Positions 31,494-37,537 of a DNA stretch of 37,537 bases are shown here, one piece after another. This DNA is from an uncultured bacterium (GTDB taxonomy: Bacteria; Bacillota; Clostridia; Oscillospirales; Oscillospiraceae): the NCBI GenBank assembly GCA_947364395.1, contig CANASS010000017.1, forward strand, positions 1 through 37,537. The letters run 5' to 3'. Position 1 is the first letter of the stretch. The number at the start of each line of letters is the position of its first letter. The notes beneath the pieces were generated by a model, which saw nothing but the letters and a program-made list of their open reading frames with translations, had not been told where the DNA came from and ran no database searches. A program made the translations under genes and the position numbers.

Positions 31494-32630
31494 TCACATA
31501 ATTTCGGCCAGGATTTTCTCCACGTGGGCAGCCTCCACCGGCCGGGGATTGGTGGCGGTGGTGGCGTCCGCCAGGGCGGCGGCCACCAGCTCCTCCTTCA
31601 TCTCCTTGACCTTGTCCAAATCCACCCCCTGGGCCTTCAAGGTGGCGGGTATGCCGATTTTCCGATTCAGCTTCTCCAGCTCGTGGATCAGGTTGGTCAC
31701 CCCCAGCCGCACGTTGGGGGCGGGCAGGTCCAGCACCTTAGCCATGCGCTGGTACTTCCGGGCGGCCACGCAGTACTCTCCCTTGTGCACCGTGGACAGG
31801 TCGGCGTTGAAGGCCAGCACCTTGGGCAGCAGCATGGCGTTGATCCGCCCGTGGGCGATGTGGAGCTTGCCGCCGATGGCGTGGGCCATGCCGTGGTTCA
31901 GCCCCAGGCCGGCGGAGTTGAAGGCCAGCCCAGCCATGCAGGAGGCGTTGTGCATCTTCTCACGGGCCAGCAGGTCGTTCCCGTCGGCCACCGCCAGAGG
32001 CAGGAACCGAAACACCAGGGACACCGCCTTTTCGCACATGGCGTCGGAAAAGTCGTTATAGCCGGTGGACACATAGGCCTCCAGGGCGTGGGTGAGCACG
32101 TCCATCCCCGCGTCGGCGGTGACGGAAGGGGGCGCGGACACGGTGAGCTCCGGGTCCAGTATGGCCACCATGGGCCGGAGGGCCTTGCTGCTCAGGGGGT
32201 ATTTCAGCCCCTTTTCCCGGTCGGTGATGACGGCGTAGTCCGTCACCTCGGAGCCGGTGCCGCTGGTAGTGGGGATGGCGAAGCACTCCATCTTGTCGGT
32301 GTCCACGTTCAGCGCCTTCTTGGCCACCTCCCGGATGGCCTTGGCCGCGTCGATGGTGGAGCCGCCGCCCACGGCGATCACCGCCTGGGCCCCGCAGTCC
32401 CGGAAGGCCTCCACCCCGGCGGTCACCACCTCGATGGGTGGATCGGGCACCACCCCGTCGAACACGCTGACGGCGCACCGGGTGAGGAAAGCGGCCACCC
32501 GCTCGGGCACCCCCAGCTGGTTCATGAAGCGGTCGGTGACGATGAGCACCCGCTTGTCCTCCACCTGACGCAGGCGCTCCAGCGCGCCCTCTCCAAAGTA
32601 TACTCTGGTACTGACGTTGAATTCCTGCAT
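31494..32630 (-). CDS. pduQ: Iron-dependent 1-propanol dehydrogenase PduQ
   Basis: This 378-residue group III alcohol dehydrogenase reduces the aldehyde to an alcohol and regenerates NAD+ for PduP. The NAD-binding GGGSTIDAAK (88-97) and the iron ligands Asp177, His181, His246 and His260 (DAGMDVLTHALEAY, NHGMAHAIGG, IAHGRINA) are present. It is set apart from the other enzymes: it sits between the regulator genes and a hairpin and promoter. ATG 32630 follows GGAGG by six bases. Other group III dehydrogenase functions cannot be excluded, but the context points to PduQ. Confidence 0.92.
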   Translation of the reverse strand: MQEFNVSTRVYFGEGALERLRQVEDKRVLIVTDRFMNQLGVPERVAAFLTRCAVSVFDGVVPDPPIEVVTAGVEAFRDCGAQAVIAVGGGSTIDAAKAIREVAKKALNVDTDKMECFAIPTTSGTGSEVTDYAVITDREKGLKYPLSSKALRPMVAILDPELTVSAPPSVTADAGMDVLTHALEAYVSTGYNDFSDAMCEKAVSLVFRFLPLAVADGNDLLAREKMHNASCMAGLAFNSAGLGLNHGMAHAIGGKLHIAHGRINAMLLPKVLAFNADLSTVHKGEYCVAARKYQRMAKVLDLPAPNVRLGVTNLIHELEKLNRKIGIPATLKAQGVDLDKVKEMKEELVAAALADATTATNPRPVEAAHVEKILAEIM

Positions 32631-32660
32631 ATATACCCTCCATATTCTGGGGCGCGGGCC

Positions 32661-33743
32661 TCAGCGGGACGCGCCGCCCTCTTCCGCCGCCCCCCGCGCG
32701 TGCTGGTGCTGCTCCCGGTATTCGGTGGGGGTGAGCCCCACCTTCTTCTTGAACGCCTTGCCGAAATAGTTGGTCTCGCTGTAGGACAGCTCGTAGGCAA
32801 TGTTGATGACGGGCATATCCGTGTCGGTGAGCATGTCCTTGGCGGCGCTGATCTTGCCGTCCATCATATAGGTGATGAAGTTCACGCCGGTGATCCGCTT
32901 GAAAAACTTGCTGAAGTAGCTGGAGCTCATGTTGGCGTACTCCGCCGCCTCATCCAGCCCAATGCCCTCCTTCACGTTGCGGTCCACGTAGTTGAGCACC
33001 CGCTGTTCGTCGCTGACCGCGTAGCAGCGGTCCTCATCGACGGCGTCGAAGATGACGCCCCACATCTTTTCCAGCACCAGGAAGGAGTCGTGCTTGCGCC
33101 CCTGCTGGTCAAACCGCAGCCGGAAGCGCTCCATGATGCCGGACAGCTTCAGCTGGGCCGACGGCCCCAGGGAGCCGCCCAGCCGGGCCAGCCCCTCCGC
33201 AAAGGACAGGGTGCTGAAGCGGATCACGTCTATATCATCCGTTTCTTTGTAGAGAGAATCAAGGTAATCTTTTGTGGTATTGATGCACTTTTTATAACAG
33301 AACGCCTGCATATGCTCCGCCGCCTGCTTGAGATACCTCTCCCGGTGCTCCTTCTCCCACTCCCCGGCAGGCTTGGCGTTCCACTGTATCATCACTTCCG
33401 CCGCCGCCGTCAGCCATGCGGGCCGGTAGGGCTTCAGCAGATAGTCCTGCACCCCCAGCCGCCACACGTTGGCCACGATCTCCGACCGCTTCCCCGCGGA
33501 GGTGGCCAGAATAGGCGCCTCCGGGGCCAGCTCCTTGACGGCGGTAATCATGTTGCAGTAGTCCGCGTCGAACCAGGGCACGTCCACGATGACAAGGCTG
33601 AAGGGGCATCCGGCCAGCAGGTCCAGGGCCTGCCGGGGGGCGGCGGCGGCCACTATGTCCGCCTTGGGCAGCCCTTCTTCCAGGATCTTCACCATGTTTT
33701 CCCGCTCCAGGCGGTTCTCATTTAAAATCAGCACACGGCACAC
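32661..33743 (-). CDS. AraC-family response regulator, probable activator of the pdu operon
   Basis: This 360-residue YesN-like regulator has an N-terminal receiver domain, a middle helical linker and a C-terminal AraC DNA-binding domain. The receiver has the phosphoacceptor Asp54 (LVIVDVP), Thr81/Ser82 and Lys104 (YLLKPY), but the acidic pair reads Asn8-Glu9, so one Asp is replaced. The AraC part has two HTHs: GLDEAAEYANMSSSYFSKFF and MPVINIAYELSYSETNYFGK, ending with the GLTPTEYREQ signature. It starts at GTG 33743 (a second GTG three codons later is possible) and lies 43 bp after the sensor gene. Confidence 0.88.
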   Translation of the reverse strand: MCRVLILNENRLERENMVKILEEGLPKADIVAAAAPRQALDLLAGCPFSLVIVDVPWFDADYCNMITAVKELAPEAPILATSAGKRSEIVANVWRLGVQDYLLKPYRPAWLTAAAEVMIQWNAKPAGEWEKEHRERYLKQAAEHMQAFCYKKCINTTKDYLDSLYKETDDIDVIRFSTLSFAEGLARLGGSLGPSAQLKLSGIMERFRLRFDQQGRKHDSFLVLEKMWGVIFDAVDEDRCYAVSDEQRVLNYVDRNVKEGIGLDEAAEYANMSSSYFSKFFKRITGVNFITYMMDGKISAAKDMLTDTDMPVINIAYELSYSETNYFGKAFKKKVGLTPTEYREQHQHARGAAEEGGASR

Positions 33744-33786
33744 GGCCCCTCACACCGCCTTTCTCTCCTCGCCCGTTCGTTTCCGC

Positions 33787-34989
33787 TCACCGCCACTTCA
33801 GCGGCAGCCGCAGCCGGATGGCGTAGCCCGGCTGACCGTCCTCCCGGGGACCGATGGACAGCTCGCACCGCTTGCCCATCACCCGCTTCAGGCTCCGGTT
33901 CAGGTCCCGCAGGGAGCTGTGCTCCCTGGCCAGATATTCGTCCGCCCGGTTCTCCATCTCCTCCGGGCCCACGCTCTCGCTGCTGGCCTGCACCAGCACC
34001 AGCAGGTCCTTGCCGTTCTCCTCGGCGTATATGTCGATCTTCCGCTGTCCGTCCTCGCTCTTGAAGGACTGGAGGGTCACGTCGATGATGGGCCGGAACA
34101 CCAGGAAGGGGCAGTTGATCCCCCAGTACTGCCGGGGCACGGAGATGCTGAAGTCCAGCATCTCCCCCCACCACGCCTTCTGCACCCGGAGAAAGGCCTC
34201 GGCGTAGTTCAGCTCCTCCCCCAGCACGGACAGCTTGCGCTCCGCGTCGCTGGTGTACCGGATGATGTCCGCGAAGTCCAGGGCCACCGCCCCGGTGCGG
34301 TCCGCCCCCTCCTGATAGGCCAGCTGGGTAATCAGGTTCATGACAAAAAAGAACTGGTCCGAGCCCTCCTGCTGCCACAGCGGACCGTGCTCCTGGCGGC
34401 GGACGGCCCGCTCCTGCTCGGACTGGCCCGTTCCCTCCTCCGCCTCCCGGTCCCCCGCCTCCTGGGCGGACTGGAGGCGCTGGTCCTGGAGGGCGTAAAG
34501 GATCATATCCCGCACCACCTGCACCGAGGCCAGCAGCTTGTCGTAGGTCATCTCCCGCAGCTGGCCGTAGGCCCGCGTCATGGTATCGCTCTTGCGCCAG
34601 CCGGCCCGGGGGACGATGTACTCCAGCTCCCGCTCCTCCATGTCGGCCAGGCGCACCTGCCCGCCCATCACCGACCCCAGGTAGTTGTCGTCCAGGATCA
34701 GCGGCACGGCGAAGTCCACCAGGTCCGCGTGGCAGCGGTAGATATAGGGCTGGCCGGTGATGGCGGCGTGGAGCCCGCCGTGGGCGTCGCACTGCTCGCA
34801 CAGCTCGGAGAAGCCCTGGAGCTCCCGGCCCAGGGCACAGTGGTCGGTGAAGCCGCTGTATTTTGTGATGGGCCTCCCTTTGTAATCCACGGTGACAAAG
34901 GCCAGTCCCATGGCCTTGGAGCACTTGTCCTGAATGGACTGAATCAGCTCGATATTGACCTGATCGGATATTTTTTTGAACTCTCCCAA
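33787..34989 (-). CDS. PocR-domain sensor with a degenerate histidine kinase module
   Basis: This 400-residue protein has no membrane segment. Residues about 8-165 match the PocR sensory domain, including FSELCEQCDAHGG (60-72), DLVDFAVPLILDDNYLGSVMGGQ and a hydrophobic ligand pocket; PocR senses diols in Salmonella. Residues 205-400 are laid out like a YesM-type kinase (His_kinase and HATPase_c), but the key sites are gone. NPHFLFN reads SDQFFFV (His to Gln212). LQPLVENAIKHG reads FRPIIDVTLQSF (Asn to Val304). No DNG motif is seen. It may signal through binding rather than phosphotransfer. It is the first gene of the locus. Confidence 0.85.
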   Translation of the reverse strand: MGEFKKISDQVNIELIQSIQDKCSKAMGLAFVTVDYKGRPITKYSGFTDHCALGRELQGFSELCEQCDAHGGLHAAITGQPYIYRCHADLVDFAVPLILDDNYLGSVMGGQVRLADMEERELEYIVPRAGWRKSDTMTRAYGQLREMTYDKLLASVQVVRDMILYALQDQRLQSAQEAGDREAEEGTGQSEQERAVRRQEHGPLWQQEGSDQFFFVMNLITQLAYQEGADRTGAVALDFADIIRYTSDAERKLSVLGEELNYAEAFLRVQKAWWGEMLDFSISVPRQYWGINCPFLVFRPIIDVTLQSFKSEDGQRKIDIYAEENGKDLLVLVQASSESVGPEEMENRADEYLAREHSSLRDLNRSLKRVMGKRCELSIGPREDGQPGYAIRLRLPLKWR

Positions 34990-35064
34990 GGATGTTTCGC
35001 CCCCTCGCGGCGCATTTGCGCTGTTTCATCGTAAACCGGCCCACTATCAAGTTTATTTGCTCCC

Positions 35065-35093
35065 ATTATAGCAAAAAAACACCCCCGCGCAAT
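35065..35093 (-). promoter_or_regulatory. Predicted promoter of the sensor-regulator-pduQ unit
   Basis: On the minus strand a perfect TATAAT (35065-35070) is present about 76 bp upstream of the sensor gene, with a weak -35 (TTGCGC or ATTGCG, 16-17 bp upstream). It overlaps one arm of the hairpin at 35073-35124, so read-through and initiation may interfere. Confidence 0.5.
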
Positions 35094-35124
35094 AAAATAT
35101 TTTGAGTCCGGCGGGTGTTTTTTT
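35073..35124. terminator. Symmetrical hairpin with A and T runs upstream of the sensor gene
   Basis: AAAAAAACACCC (35073-35084) is an exact inverted repeat of GGGTGTTTTTTT (35113-35124). The 28-nt centre itself can partly pair. With a T run on both strands it is a likely bidirectional terminator between the CorA-like gene and the pdu regulators. Confidence 0.6.
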
Positions 35125-35193
35125 GTCCTGAGAGGAATTTTTTGACTCCTGGGACAAATTGTCGAAAAGGGAAACGCCAGCGGCGCGGCCCCT

Positions 35194-36177
35194 TCAGGGC
35201 CGCGCCGCGTTCTCCTGTTCTTCCGTCTGTTCTGAGGTCGTTTCCTCCGGCCCGGGCTCCGCCAGAACCGTGTCCGGCGCCTCCCGCAGCACCTGGGCCC
35301 CCCTGGCCCGTTCCTTCAGGGAGGGACGGCCAAACCGCTCCCTGCCCATCTCAAGCACGTTGTGGACGCCCCCCGCCCGGTAGGACACCGCCGCTCCCGC
35401 GGTAATGCCGCCGATGATTACGCCGCCCACAATGCCCACTGCCGGGTTCACCGCCAAAAGTCCGCCGAACATAAAGTTCAGCGCCACCGCCCCCAGGGAC
35501 ACCAGGCTCAGCAGCCGGGCGTTGCGGTTGATGTTGTTGTTCACAATGGAGGTATAGGTATCCAGGTCCTTGATGACGGTGTTCTTGATGAGCTCGTAGC
35601 GCTCCTCCAGGAACTGGAACTCCAGCGCCACCTGACCCTGGAGCACATAGCTGTTCTGCATCTGCATGGGAAAATACCCCTTGTCGATGCGGGCGATGAT
35701 CTCCTTGATGGCGATAACCTGATCACCGTACAGGGTGTACTTCCGGCGGAAATCCAAAATCTGATAGGTCCCCGTGTTGTCGATGTTCTTGTCCAGGGTG
35801 TCCTCCAGCCGCTTCATGTCCTCCACCCCCCGCTCCACTAGGGCGGACAGGTCCGCGATGGCAAACTGGAGGGCGTACATCAGGGCCTGGCCCAGATACT
35901 TCACGCTCTTCCCCTCCAGGTACTCCCGGAACAGCCCCTGGGGGGACTCCTCTATCACCAGGTTGCTCCCCGCCTGCCGGAGCCGCAGCTCCCCCGGCAT
36001 GGCCTCGCCGCCGTAGGTCAGCTCCAGGGTCAGGCTGTCCTCATCGCCAAAAATGCGCTGACGGCCCACCGGGACCTCCACCGGCCCGATAAAAATGCAG
36101 TATTCGCTGCCCTCCAGACCCGCCCCCTCAGGGTGGCGGCCCCGGTTCATGCGCTGATAAAAGGTGAGCTCTTCCAT
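35194..36177 (-). CDS. CorA-like two-helix membrane protein without a GMN motif
   Basis: This 327-residue protein has a soluble N-terminal part of about 210 residues ending in long helices (ERGVEDMKRLEDTLDKNIDN, EERYELIKNTVIKDLDTYTSI). Two membrane segments follow (LLSLVSLGAVALNFMFGGLL and VGIVGGVIIGGITAGAAV) and then a charged tail. The overall shape recalls CorA-type transporters. The loop between the helices lacks the GMN signature, so magnesium transport is doubtful. ATG 36177 follows GAGGTG; the open frame further up is not credible because it crosses the T-box promoter region. A GC-rich hairpin (35180-35208) overlaps its stop codon. Confidence 0.6.
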   Translation of the reverse strand: MEELTFYQRMNRGRHPEGAGLEGSEYCIFIGPVEVPVGRQRIFGDEDSLTLELTYGGEAMPGELRLRQAGSNLVIEESPQGLFREYLEGKSVKYLGQALMYALQFAIADLSALVERGVEDMKRLEDTLDKNIDNTGTYQILDFRRKYTLYGDQVIAIKEIIARIDKGYFPMQMQNSYVLQGQVALEFQFLEERYELIKNTVIKDLDTYTSIVNNNINRNARLLSLVSLGAVALNFMFGGLLAVNPAVGIVGGVIIGGITAGAAVSYRAGGVHNVLEMGRERFGRPSLKERARGAQVLREAPDTVLAEPGPEETTSEQTEEQENAARP

Positions 36178-36298
36178 AGGACGGCACCTCACATTGCGCG
36201 TCTGCGCTGGTCTGGTCTCCATGATACCGCAAAAAAGCCCCCGCCGCAAGGGAATTTTTTGACGGCCCATCCCTCTCCGGCAAAAAATGCCCCCGCCC

Positions 36299-36327
36299 TT
36301 GACACACGATTGGGGCTGTGATAATAT
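36299..36327 (+). promoter_or_regulatory. Predicted sigma-A promoter of the cysE-cysS leader
   Basis: A perfect TTGACA (36299-36304) is followed by TAATAT (36322-36327) at 17 bp, or GATAAT (36320-36325) at 15 bp. Transcription would start near 36334, at the head of the T-box leader. Confidence 0.7.
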
Positions 36328-36344
36328 ACTGGAACGGTATGAAA

Positions 36345-36573
36345 AATCAAACAGCGCGATGAACGCTGAAAGTAGCCCGATTTGAGAACCGTCAGAGAGG
36401 GGCCGCCGCCAGGCTGAAAGCGGCCCTCGGGAAGGCTTCGGGCGAAATGCAGGCGGGAGCGCGGGGGACTTGGACGCCCTCCGTCCGGCCACGTCACGGC
36501 CTTTGAGCGAAAAGCGAGAGTGGAACCGCGGTACTGCCGCCTCTCATGCCTTTATGGGGCATGAGATTTTTTG
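36345..36573 (+). promoter_or_regulatory. Cysteine T-box leader
   Basis: The hallmark T-box sequence TGGAACCGCGG is at 36521-36531. The stem I AGTA element is at 36371-36374 and the specifier loop reads GAAATGCAGG with codon TGC (Cys) at 36448-36450. The antiterminator competes with the terminator at 36543-36573. Uncharged tRNA-Cys would stabilise the antiterminator and switch on cysE and cysS. The gap 36178-36600 is accounted for by this promoter and leader. Confidence 0.93.
36543..36573 (+). terminator. T-box-controlled terminator
   Basis: The stem CTCATGCC (36543-36550) pairs with GGCATGAG (36558-36565) and is followed by TTTTTTG. Its left arm starts in the T-box pairing region, so it is mutually exclusive with the antiterminator. 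Confidence 0.88.
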
Positions 36574-36600
36574 TTTTTTAGAACAAGGAGGCATTTTTCT

Positions 36601-37251
36601 ATGACCCGATTGGGCGAAACCCTGCGGGCCTATCAGGCCCGGGACCCGGCGGCACGCAGCAGATTGGAAATCTTTCTGCTCTACCCCGGGGTGCACGCCA
36701 CCCTTTACCACCGGCTGGCCCATTTCCTGTACCGCCGCAGCTTCAAATTCCTGGCCCGGTTCGTGTCCCAGTGGAGCCGGTTTTGGACCGGCATCGAGAT
36801 CCACCCCGGTGCCAAGATCGGCCGCCGCCTGGTTATCGACCACGGCATGGGCATCGTCATCGGCGAGACCGCCGAGGTGGGGGACGACTGCCTGATCTAC
36901 CACGGCGTCACCCTGGGGGGCACCGGCAAGGACCAGGGCAAGCGCCACCCCACCATCGGAAATAACGTGCTCATCTCCACCGGCGCCAAGGTTCTGGGGC
37001 CCTTCAAGGTAGGCGACAATTCCCGCATTGCCGCCAACGCCGTGGTATTGAGCGAGGTGCCCCCCGACGCCACCGCCGTAGGCATCCCCGCTCAAATCGT
37101 GCGCATCGCCGGAAAATCCACCCATTACGCCGACGAGGTGGACCAGACCAGCGTGAAAAGCCCCACCCTGGAGCGGCTGACCGCCCTGGACCACCGGGTG
37201 GAGGCGCTGGAAAAGCTGCTGGACGAGAAATACCGGGAGCAGGTTCTGTAG
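36601..37251 (+). CDS. cysE: Serine O-acetyltransferase
   Basis: This 216-residue enzyme acetylates serine with acetyl-CoA, the first step of cysteine synthesis. The left-handed beta-helix hexapeptide region has EIHPGAKIGRRLVIDHGMGI, VIGETAEVGDDCLIYHGVTLGG with the catalytic His, and GTGKDQGKRHPTIGNNV, as in CysE. ATG 36601 follows AAGGAGG by eight bases; upstream in-frame codons belong to the T-box terminator region. It is cotranscribed with cysS under the T-box. Confidence 0.96.
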   Translation: MTRLGETLRAYQARDPAARSRLEIFLLYPGVHATLYHRLAHFLYRRSFKFLARFVSQWSRFWTGIEIHPGAKIGRRLVIDHGMGIVIGETAEVGDDCLIYHGVTLGGTGKDQGKRHPTIGNNVLISTGAKVLGPFKVGDNSRIAANAVVLSEVPPDATAVGIPAQIVRIAGKSTHYADEVDQTSVKSPTLERLTALDHRVEALEKLLDEKYREQVL

Positions 37252-37272
37252 GGCGCGACGACCCCGGCGCGC

Positions 37273-37333
37273 CAGCAAAAGCAACGGCCCCAACGCGCCG
37301 CGACAGCAGCAAAAGCGGCGGCCCCAACGCGCC
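37273..37333 (+). repeat. Two direct 27-bp repeats in the cysE-cysS spacer
   Basis: Copies at 37273-37299 and 37307-37333 differ at two positions and are 34 bp apart. The segment begins CAGCAAAAGC and ends CCCCAACGCGCC. They fill much of the 142-bp spacer and do not encode a recognisable protein. The function is unknown. Confidence 0.8.
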
Positions 37334-37393
37334 AGCAAGAGAATGAACGGCGTGTCCAGTGGTCACGCCTTACAAACAGAGGAGGACAATACC

Positions 37394-37537
37394 ATGTATC
37401 TTTACAATTCCGCCACCCACAAAAAGGAAGAATTCAAAACCCACACACCCGGCCGGGTGGAGATGTACACCTGCGGCCCCACCGTCTACCACTTCGCCCA
37501 CATCGGCAACCTGCGCTCCTACATCATGGAGGACGTG
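37394..37537 (+). CDS. cysS: Cysteinyl-tRNA synthetase (N-terminal part, cut by window end)
   Basis: The first 48 codons of a class I synthetase are present. They include the start MYLYNSATHKKEEF, the zinc-site CGPTVYHFAHIGN segment with the HIGN form of the HIGH motif, and the following helix. ATG 37394 has GAGGAGG eight bases upstream. The gene continues beyond 37537. It shares the cysteine T-box with cysE, so charging and synthesis of cysteine respond together. Confidence 0.95.
   Translation, partial: MYLYNSATHKKEEFKTHTPGRVEMYTCGPTVYHFAHIGNLRSYIMEDV

Noticed and set aside
31257..33725. 822-codon plus-strand frame opposite pduQ and the regulator
   Set aside because: It is antisense to pduQ and the AraC regulator, which have clear motifs. 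No start signal or domain is seen.
36178..36492. N-terminal extension of the CorA-like frame to 36492
   Set aside because: The extension crosses the cysE promoter and T-box on the other strand, lacks a ribosome binding site, and the ATG at 36177 has one.

Overview
The window looks like a chromosomal segment of a high-GC, spore-forming clostridial Firmicute, in the style of Oscillospiraceae such as Flavonifractor, Lawsonibacter or Intestinimonas. The support is HPr kinase, a YkpA-type ABC-F protein, a cysteine T-box leader, AAGGAGG ribosome binding sites, consensus sigma-A promoters and the 3' end of a sporulation sigma factor gene. The species cannot be named from sequence reading alone.

Region 1 (1-5043) is mobile DNA at the edge of the chromosome. 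An excisionase-like gene and a tyrosine integrase run up to the 3' end of tRNA-Arg(CCT). This is the usual layout of an element inserted in a tRNA gene. Beyond the tRNA lie a tRNA-like relic, an HExxH metallopeptidase gene, a tiny ORF and a large serine recombinase of the SpoIVCA/TndX type. The recombinase gene stops about 30 bp before an open 20-codon reading frame that matches the extreme C-terminus of sigma-K. A sigK gene interrupted by a skin-like element is the simplest reading.

Region 2 (5080-15667) is housekeeping DNA: an ABC-F protein with a degenerate second ATPase site, an MgtC-like protein with hprK, rpmB, der-plsY, yebC, a DUF815 AAA ATPase, and psuK-psuG for pseudouridine breakdown. 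Several of these units have clear promoters and terminators.

Region 3 (15826-34989, minus strand) is a nearly complete B12-dependent diol-utilisation (Pdu) bacterial microcompartment locus. In transcription order it has a PocR-domain sensor, an AraC-type response regulator, pduQ, then pduA-B-C-D-E-G-H-K-J-L, eutJ-like, a flavoprotein, and pduN-O-P-S-T-U-V. Shell proteins are A, B, J, K, N, T and U. The core pathway is diol to aldehyde (PduCDE, kept active by PduGH), then aldehyde to acyl-CoA (PduP) to acyl-phosphate (PduL), with alcohol formed by PduQ. PduO, PduS and PduT handle cobalamin adenosylation and electron transfer. No acyl kinase, PduM, PduX or diffusion facilitator is present in the window. 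Notable departures are a sensor kinase that has lost its phosphoacceptor His and N-box, a shell protein with a roughly 150-residue Pro/Glu/Ala tail ending in a basic patch, and an operon-embedded flavoprotein with a cargo-like N-terminal helix.

Region 4 (35194-37537) holds a CorA-like two-helix membrane protein without a GMN motif. It is followed by a promoter and a cysteine T-box (specifier TGC) controlling cysE and cysS; cysS is cut by the window end.
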